A stretch of DNA of 12,256 nucleotides from Bacteroidia bacterium (GTDB lineage: Bacteria > Bacteroidota > Bacteroidia > Cytophagales > Cyclobacteriaceae), in NCBI GenBank assembly GCA_016650355.1, contig JAENVX010000173.1, forward strand, positions 1-12,256, in the 5' to 3' direction. Both the position numbers and the translations under genes were made by a program. Every line of letters starts with the position of its first letter. Position 1 is the stretch's first letter. Shown in pieces: positions 6,970 to 12,256 of the stretch. Below the pieces are notes generated by a model. It had not been told where the DNA came from and searched no databases. It worked only from the letters and a program-made list of their open reading frames with translations.

Positions 6970-8415
6970 TTAAAAAATTTCTATAGTTGATAATATTGGA
7001 CAAGCCCTGGAGGATGTGATCTTTATTCTTAATTTATTTGTTTCCTCTGGTGCTATTTTTATAATTCGCTTGTAGCCAATTGTAGTTGCAGCGGCTACTT
7101 GTTGCCATTTATTGTCTTTCCACATCTCAATTGTAAAACCCTTCACGCGTTGTCCTAGTTTAATATGCTCTTGCAGGACAATATATTTGATTTGGATAGT
7201 TCTGCCCAGATCAATTTCTAAACTCCCGGTCGATTCATCGTCATTAGTTGTCCAATAGGTTTCATTATTTCCATCAATTAAGTTTGATGGCGAAAATTGA
7301 TCGTCATTGCCTCTGTAAGAATTTGCTACTACTTTGGCTGACAGGGATAAATTGGTTTTGAACTCATGGTCTAGTAGATCACGAAATCCTTTTAGTGACT
7401 TTAAATCATTTTCATGGATAAGTCCACGCCTGTCAGGGGGAATGTTGAGCAAGAGAGTAGAGCCTCGTCCAACGGAGGTCAAATAGATGTCTAATAATTT
7501 TTCTGGTGACTTAACAAGCGAATCCTCTTCTGCATGATAAAACCATCCTTTTCGAATGGATACATCCACTTCAGCCGGAATCCACCGATTGCCTGTCTCG
7601 GAACCAACATTCAATAATTTTTCTATTCCTGCTTTGCCGGCAAAGAGTGTGTCAGGGCTTATCGTATTCCAATTTGTTTCACCAGCGACTCCTCTTTCAT
7701 TGCCCACCCAGCGCACACCGGGCCCTGCATCGCTGAAGAAAATAATATTAGGTTCCATTTCCCTTACGAGTTCCAGCGTGGCCGGCCAATCATAGTACGT
7801 TGCACCGTTGATACTCCTTTTTTCTCGTTTTCCTCCATAAAACCCATCTCCGCCATTTGCTCCATCAAACCACATTTCAAATACTGGCCCGTAGTTGGTG
7901 AAGAGTTCAGTCAATTGATTTCGATAGTAATCAATATAGGGTTGCGTTCCGTAGTCTTTGTGATTGCGGTCCCAGGGAGATACATAGACTCCGAACTTCA
8001 ACCCGTACTTTTTGCAGGCTTCAGAAACTGCCCTTACCACATCGCCCTTGCCATTTTCCCATGGACTATTTTTAACGGAATGTTCAGTGAATTGACTTGG
8101 CCACAAACAAAATCCATCGTGATGCTTGCAAGTGAGGATTACGCCTTTGAATCCGGTTTCTTTAAATGTGCTTACCCATTGATCTGCATTAAATTCGGAA
8201 GGATTGAATACCGATTCCTTTTCATCACCATAGCCCCATTCTTTTCCAGTAAACGTGTTAGTGGTGAAGTGTACGAAGGCATTCATCTCCATCTCATGCC
8301 AAGCCATTTGACTTTCATTGGGGATTGGCATCAATGCAGCAGGTGGTGCGACCTCTTTGTTCGTGCAAGAAAGGATAAGTAAACAACAAAATAGGAATGG
8401 AAGAATACCGCTCAT
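6970..8415 (-). CDS. Alpha-L-fucosidase lipoprotein (GH29) with C-terminal discoidin-like domain
   Basis: This 481-residue retaining exo-glycosidase should release terminal L-fucose from glycans. An N-terminal lipoprotein signal ends in ILSC with lipid-bearing C17, so it is membrane-anchored. The catalytic (beta/alpha)8 domain (about 30-350) has the N-terminal WH..E...FVHF segment, TCKHHDGFCLW (95-105), and MWFDGANG, whose D184 is the expected nucleophile. Further segments are RWVGNERG (235-242), PAEVDVSIRKGWFYH (280-294) and LLLNIPPDRRGL (321-332). This layout fits the GH29-B subfamily (alpha-1,3/1,4 linkages), which is inference. The acid/base is less certain; E240 or E282 are candidates. 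Residues about 360-481 form an F5/8 type C (discoidin/CBM32-like) domain: 'NLIDGNNETYWTT', 'GSLEIDLGRTIQIKYIVLQE', 'LRIKITSSRACPILSTIEIF'. It follows the GH140-like gene by 9 bp, so the two are surely co-transcribed. Confidence 0.94.
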   Translation of the reverse strand: MSGILPFLFCCLLILSCTNKEVAPPAALMPIPNESQMAWHEMEMNAFVHFTTNTFTGKEWGYGDEKESVFNPSEFNADQWVSTFKETGFKGVILTCKHHDGFCLWPSQFTEHSVKNSPWENGKGDVVRAVSEACKKYGLKFGVYVSPWDRNHKDYGTQPYIDYYRNQLTELFTNYGPVFEMWFDGANGGDGFYGGKREKRSINGATYYDWPATLELVREMEPNIIFFSDAGPGVRWVGNERGVAGETNWNTISPDTLFAGKAGIEKLLNVGSETGNRWIPAEVDVSIRKGWFYHAEEDSLVKSPEKLLDIYLTSVGRGSTLLLNIPPDRRGLIHENDLKSLKGFRDLLDHEFKTNLSLSAKVVANSYRGNDDQFSPSNLIDGNNETYWTTNDDESTGSLEIDLGRTIQIKYIVLQEHIKLGQRVKGFTIEMWKDNKWQQVAAATTIGYKRIIKIAPEETNKLRIKITSSRACPILSTIEIF

Positions 8416-8424
8416 AATTTTAAA

Positions 8425-9867
8425 TCAGGGCAGTTTGTAATTTCTTGATGCGTCATCAATCACAAGCACCCAGTCTTTCCCATTCGATGGAGGTGTAAAT
8501 GTTTCCACACTTTTCCCTTTGCTTGATTTTTGTTTAATAGATTCTCCAGTTCGGGGATTAAACCACCAAACTGTTTTCTCATTGCCTGAGATTTTACTAA
8601 GATCTATTGAGATTGATTTTGCTTGTGGTAAATAAATCATTGCATAAGAATTGTCAAAATCTCTTGTTGCATAAGCTAAATCAATATATGAATTTCCGAG
8701 TTCAGAAGTAATAAGACTTTGATCAGCTATTCTTGAGAAGTACGGCCGGGATAACATTAATTTCTTAAGATGTTGCATTTGGCCAGCTGCTTCAGCGTGT
8801 AACGCTTTCTTCCATCCAATTAAAGTATCACCTACGTTAACGGGCGGGTTCAAATCAGGATTAAGAAATTGCCAAATATGATGATGACCGTATGTTACTC
8901 CGCATGCTCCTGCAAATACACCTCGATAGATTCTCGCTCGCACATCGTATGCAGTAAAATATCCACGTTGGCGTGTCCACTTTCCATCCCAAGGATTCAC
9001 AGGATGATCTTCGTAACATGGTTCCATGTCCAGCGTGGGCTTACGTGGATTTAGCTCAAGGTCTCTCGTTACTAATTTCCATGCCTCAATTTCACGCGAT
9101 CCATGACTAGATTGAAAGGAATTCATGTCTAACCATTCCTCTTCATGAACGTATTGAGATGAAGAAAGCCTTCCACCCCATGGATGGTAAGTAATAAATG
9201 CTTCCTTGCCTAGTACATTTTCAATACCTTTTGCCATGGCATTCCAAACGGGACGGTCATCATAATCGATTTCAATTCCGTCTTTTTTGGCTTTGTAAAC
9301 TGCAGGCCTGTCACCACCCAAAATCCAGATAATATTCCATTGTTTACTATATCGCGTGGCTAAGGTAGTAGCATAAGCTTCTGCATTTTCGGGATTGAAA
9401 ATGATAGGTCCATCACCCCATAAGTGCGCAACTTTATCGCCCCACGTTGGTAGCAATCCAATGTACATTCCTTTCTCAGCGGCCTTGTTGATAATATAAT
9501 CTACATGATCCCAGTAATCATACTCTGCCGGATTCGATGGATTATCACCTGGAGTAGTATCTAATTTTGTTGGGTCTAAATCAACCAGCGGAAAATCATT
9601 GTACCTGTTAGAATTTCTCAGACCTTCAAACTCCGCTAGCGCCACAGCCTGAATGATATTAAAACCTTGTTGCTTTCTTATTTCGAGAAATTCATCAGCT
9701 TCTTCACGGGTAAGTCGATGGAACAGTTCCCAAGCTGTGTCCCCCAACCAAAAAAATGGCTTGCCGTCTTTCGTTGCAAGGAATCTTTGGTTATCGCTCA
9801 CTTTGATTTGAGCAGATGCCAGAAGTGTGAGAGCGAAAAGGAAGAATAGGAGTACTACTTTTCGCAT
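8425..9867 (-). CDS. Secreted GH140-like glycoside hydrolase (DUF4038, apiosidase-related)
   Basis: This 480-residue protein has a Sec signal peptide (MRKVVLLFFLFALTLLASA|Q, cleavage about residue 19). Its main domain (about 22-375) matches DUF4038/GH140: 'FFWLGDTAWELFHRLTREEADEFLEIRKQQGFN' (written here as the 38-70 region, key residues W40, D43, W46, F49 and the N70 end), LLPTWGDK (138-145), WILGGDRPA (181-189), TYHPWGG (226-232), LDMEPCYED (279-287) and GVTYGHHHIW (323-332). In the founding apiosidase of this family from Bacteroides thetaiotaomicron, the catalytic pair is an Asp and a Glu about 97 residues apart. Here D186 and E282 lie in the corresponding motifs. Residues about 385-475 form the small beta domain usually named putative collagen-binding ('WWFNPRTGES', 'GKDWVLVIDD'). 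The substrate may be apiose in rhamnogalacturonan II, but many relatives are uncharacterised. It starts the likely operon with the fucosidase. The 65-bp gap to the upstream gene may hold a promoter. Confidence 0.9.
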   Translation of the reverse strand: MRKVVLLFFLFALTLLASAQIKVSDNQRFLATKDGKPFFWLGDTAWELFHRLTREEADEFLEIRKQQGFNIIQAVALAEFEGLRNSNRYNDFPLVDLDPTKLDTTPGDNPSNPAEYDYWDHVDYIINKAAEKGMYIGLLPTWGDKVAHLWGDGPIIFNPENAEAYATTLATRYSKQWNIIWILGGDRPAVYKAKKDGIEIDYDDRPVWNAMAKGIENVLGKEAFITYHPWGGRLSSSQYVHEEEWLDMNSFQSSHGSREIEAWKLVTRDLELNPRKPTLDMEPCYEDHPVNPWDGKWTRQRGYFTAYDVRARIYRGVFAGACGVTYGHHHIWQFLNPDLNPPVNVGDTLIGWKKALHAEAAGQMQHLKKLMLSRPYFSRIADQSLITSELGNSYIDLAYATRDFDNSYAMIYLPQAKSISIDLSKISGNEKTVWWFNPRTGESIKQKSSKGKSVETFTPPSNGKDWVLVIDDASRNYKLP

Positions 9868-9932
9868 GATATTTTAATTTTAATCACGTTGAGAGAAATT
9901 TAGATTTACTTTCAAGATAGTAATATTTTACT

Positions 9933-11930
9933 TTATATGAGTTGCTCTAGTGCTGCCTCCACAGTTGCAACTGGGAGTTTACATGTTTTGTTAAAGCATA
10001 CATAAATAAGTGTTTTTCCATTCTTGGAATCTCGGCCTTGTAAAACAGAAAGATCACTTTTTGTTTTTGTTCCCACTAATAACGCAAAAGGTAGGGGGTG
10101 CCGATGAAGCTTTTTTCTGATATGCTCTGCATCATTTCCTACAATGGCGACTTCAGCGAGACCATGGGTAATTTCCGAAAACAGAACTCCCCAGTTGGAC
10201 ATATTACCTGGTTCAGATGCTGTAAGCGAAGCAAGTTGGGCTGACATATTTGTCGCGATTTCTTTCCACTTGTCGTTGTCGAGCAATATACCCAGATGAA
10301 AAAGATTACGTGCCATTACTGAGTTGGAAGAAGGAATGACGTTGTCAAATATCTCTTTCTTTTTGGCTACGAGCTGCTCTGCTCCTGAGGAGGAAAAATG
10401 AAAATAGCCTTCATTCACATCGTAGAAATGCGTTAGAACATAAGTGCTCCAACGCTCAGCTTTCAGAAGCCACTCTTCATTGAAGGTCACCTGGTATAAC
10501 GAAGTATAGGCTTGAATAAGTAACGCATAATCCTCTAAAAAACCTTCAGTATCAGATCTTTTGTTTTTAAATGTTCTATAAATTTTTTCAGTTTGAATAA
10601 GATTCGCCTCCAGAAATGAAATGGTCTTAAGCGCCTGGTCCAAAAATGAGATTTCACTAAATGCTTTGTAGGAATCGATCAATCCCTGCACCATCATCGC
10701 ATTCCAACCTGTAAGAATTTTATCATCCAGGCCCGGCCGAATGCGGGGTGCTCTGACGTGGAATAGTTTTGCTTTGATTTCTTTAAGTTTAGGAGGAGCA
10801 ACAGAATCATCTTTTCGGTGAAGAATATTTCGTCCGTGCTCCCAGTTTCCTTCTGATGTCGCTTGAAAATAATCCTTGGCGATGTGGATTTCTTTTTGCA
10901 GCACCTCTTCTAATTCTGCGAACGGCCAGGTATAAAATTTTCCTTCTACACCTTCGCTATCGGCATCCAAGGCAGAATAGAATCCACCATTTGAATGAGT
11001 CATTTCCCGCCTCAACCAGTCAAATGTTTCAGTTACAACCGCCTTGAATGATTCGTTTTTCGTTAGTGAATAGGCTTCTGCATATAAACTTAACAATTGT
11101 GCATTGTCATACAACATTTTCTCAAAGTGCGGGGCAAACCATTCACGATCTACAGAGTAGCGTGAGAATCCACCACCAATTTGATCGTATAATCCACCCA
11201 TGGCCATTTTAGTTAAAGTATGGCTAACCATGTGGAGGGCTTCTTTATTATTTGATAGAGCGTGGTATCGCAATAAAAGCAGCCAGATCGTAGGCATAAC
11301 AAACTTTGGTGCCTTTTCAATTCCTCCCCAGGTGGCATCGAATCGAGAAGCCAAAATAGTAAACATGCTGTCAAGGTTTTCAATGGTGAATTTATCCATG
11401 CCCGGTTCCTTGGCAAACCTTTTAAGATCGCTTGTGCTAAGGTGTTGGATCAACTCATCGGCAGATGAATTAATTTCAGCGCGCTTTTGATGAAATGCTT
11501 TATTTAATTGCAATAGCATTTGTGCCCAATTTTTGGGTGGAAAGTATGTGCCACCATAAAACGGTTTTTGATCTGGGGTGAGAAAAACATTTAGGGGCCA
11601 GCCGCCATTCATTCCCATAGCCTGCACGGCCTCCATGTATACATGATCAATATCTGGTCGCTCCTCACGATCTACTTTGATGCACACGAAATACTCATTC
11701 ATGATTTGTGCGATGTCATCAACCTCAAATGACTCACGCTCCATAACATGACACCAGTGACAAGCAGAGTATCCAATACTCACTAAAATTGGTTTGTCTT
11801 CGTGTTTCGCTTTTGCAAGCGCTTCATTTCCCCACTCAAACCAATCAACAGGATTGTAGGCGTGTTGCAACAGGTAAGGAGAAGAGGAGTGAATTAGTCT
11901 GTTGGCTTGTTTGTTCGGGGTGTTGGTCAT
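9933..11930 (-). CDS. Thioredoxin-domain protein of the DUF255 / YyaL / SPATA20 family
   Basis: This 665-residue protein combines an N-terminal thioredoxin-like domain (about 5-165) with a long alpha-helical C-terminal region (about 180-600) of the six-hairpin glycosidase-like (alpha/alpha) toroid type. The N-terminal signature is complete: NRLIHSSSPYLLQHA (10-24), NPVDWFEWG (26-34), then SIGYSACHWCHVME (51-64) with the redox pair C57/C60, KVDREERPDID (85-95), NGGWPLNVFLTPD (108-120) and GGTYFPP (126-132). Length and order match the family, found from bacteria to the mammalian protein SPATA20. Its biochemical role is not established; the CHWC pair suggests disulfide chemistry and the helical domain suggests sugar binding. 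No signal peptide is seen, so it is probably cytoplasmic. The ATG at 11928-11930 overlaps the stop of the GSCFA gene by 4 bases (ATGA), pointing to co-translation. It lies 65 bp upstream of the glycosidase operon. Confidence 0.95.
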   Translation of the reverse strand: MTNTPNKQANRLIHSSSPYLLQHAYNPVDWFEWGNEALAKAKHEDKPILVSIGYSACHWCHVMERESFEVDDIAQIMNEYFVCIKVDREERPDIDHVYMEAVQAMGMNGGWPLNVFLTPDQKPFYGGTYFPPKNWAQMLLQLNKAFHQKRAEINSSADELIQHLSTSDLKRFAKEPGMDKFTIENLDSMFTILASRFDATWGGIEKAPKFVMPTIWLLLLRYHALSNNKEALHMVSHTLTKMAMGGLYDQIGGGFSRYSVDREWFAPHFEKMLYDNAQLLSLYAEAYSLTKNESFKAVVTETFDWLRREMTHSNGGFYSALDADSEGVEGKFYTWPFAELEEVLQKEIHIAKDYFQATSEGNWEHGRNILHRKDDSVAPPKLKEIKAKLFHVRAPRIRPGLDDKILTGWNAMMVQGLIDSYKAFSEISFLDQALKTISFLEANLIQTEKIYRTFKNKRSDTEGFLEDYALLIQAYTSLYQVTFNEEWLLKAERWSTYVLTHFYDVNEGYFHFSSSGAEQLVAKKKEIFDNVIPSSNSVMARNLFHLGILLDNDKWKEIATNMSAQLASLTASEPGNMSNWGVLFSEITHGLAEVAIVGNDAEHIRKKLHRHPLPFALLVGTKTKSDLSVLQGRDSKNGKTLIYVCFNKTCKLPVATVEAALEQLI

Positions 11931-12256
11931 CTGGGTTCGGGAATTAGTTGTGCCTCTACTAGTTTGATTTCTTCTGCAACATTTACCTTTGATTTTAGTG
12001 CGTTAAGTCTCTTCAGTGTTTCTTTTAGAAAATTTTGATGCGTTTCTGTGGTAGAGTGAAACGATTTGTGCGTTAATGCTTTTAGAATCTTCTGCCATTC
12101 TTCTAAGAACCCTTTTGTGTCAAGATCGAAATAGTGCGAGGAGAATTTCTTCCAGATATAGTCAACTGCATCTGTTGTAGGATGAATAAGGTCTGAAGTA
12201 TAGAAGCGATAGTCCCTAAGATCGTCAAGAAGAATTTCATAAGCAGGGAAGTATTC
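11927..12256 (-). CDS. GSCFA-domain protein, C-terminal fragment (5' end outside window)
   Basis: The frame is open from the window edge to a TGA at 11927-11929, giving 109 residues that start EYFPAYEILL. The first part matches the C-terminal end of the GSCFA domain, a Bacteroidota- and Proteobacteria-rich family with an SGNH/GDSL-hydrolase-like fold: 'YFPAYEILLDDLRDYRFY', then 'SDLIHPTTDAVDYIWKKF'. The H of the D.iHP motif corresponds to the position of the catalytic histidine in SGNH-type enzymes (inference). The rest (about 45-109) is a charged helical tail, possibly coiled coil. The function of GSCFA proteins is not established. The stop codon overlaps the start of the DUF255 protein gene by 4 bases, so the two are probably co-translated. 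The gene is cut by the window end; the GSCFA signature itself lies outside. Confidence 0.87.
   Translation of the reverse strand, partial: EYFPAYEILLDDLRDYRFYTSDLIHPTTDAVDYIWKKFSSHYFDLDTKGFLEEWQKILKALTHKSFHSTTETHQNFLKETLKRLNALKSKVNVAEEIKLVEAQLIPEPR

Noticed and set aside
7915..8382. 155-codon open frame on the plus strand
   Set aside because: It lies fully antisense to the well-supported GH29 fucosidase, and its translation has no recognisable domain.
9868..9932. Bacteroidota promoter (TAnnTTTG type) ahead of the GH140-like gene
   Set aside because: A loosely similar TATCTTG is present on the minus strand, but it lacks the full consensus and a clear partner element, so I do not call it.
1..12256. 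Defence island, mobile element, CRISPR array or tRNA
   Set aside because: No repeats with regular spacing, transposase or integrase motifs, tRNA-like cloverleaf or defence-type domain combinations were seen. Gene content is mostly core metabolism and replication.

Overview
The window reads as a chromosomal segment of a Bacteroidota bacterium, most likely of the Cytophagales/Cytophagia type. The reasons are protein flavour (the DnaG C-terminus, the GSCFA protein, the secreted family between ribBA and surE, the DUF4038/GH140-like enzyme), AT-rich leaders without clear Shine-Dalgarno sites, and lipoprotein and secretion signals of the usual Bacteroidota kind. The order-level placement is inference. 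I see no RNA genes, insertion sequences, CRISPR arrays or phage genes. No stretch longer than about 90 bases lacks a gene.

Region 1 (1-2935, plus strand) is a compact housekeeping run: the C-terminal end of DNA primase (dnaG, cut by the window edge), bifunctional riboflavin enzyme ribBA, a secreted protein of unknown function whose ATG overlaps the ribBA stop, and the nucleotidase surE. Spacings are 15 bp, a 1-base overlap, and 26 bp, so co-transcription is plausible.

Region 2 (2989-6450) holds the divergent pair priA (minus, replication-restart helicase) and a LigB/YgiD-type extradiol dioxygenase (plus). The dioxygenase has an N-terminal extension resembling a Tat signal. The 90-bp divergent gap contains several short inverted repeats.

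Region 3 (6460-12256, minus strand) is a co-directional block. In reading order it holds the C-terminal part of a GSCFA-domain protein (cut by the window edge), a thioredoxin-fold DUF255/YyaL-type protein overlapping it by 4 bases, then after a 65-bp gap a three-gene set: a secreted GH140/DUF4038-like glycosidase, a lipoprotein GH29 alpha-L-fucosidase with a C-terminal discoidin-like domain, and a small secreted protein whose C-terminal half resembles the SecD/SecDF P1-head fold. The two glycosidases are 9 bp apart and probably act together on a fucose-containing glycan outside the cytoplasm. No SusC/SusD pair, sulfatase or regulator accompanies them here.

The window is mostly ordinary core genome. 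The points most worth a second look are the SecD-head-like secreted protein attached to the glycosidase pair, the apparently exported YgiD homologue, and the uncharacterised secreted protein between ribBA and surE. I found no convincing new multi-gene system.
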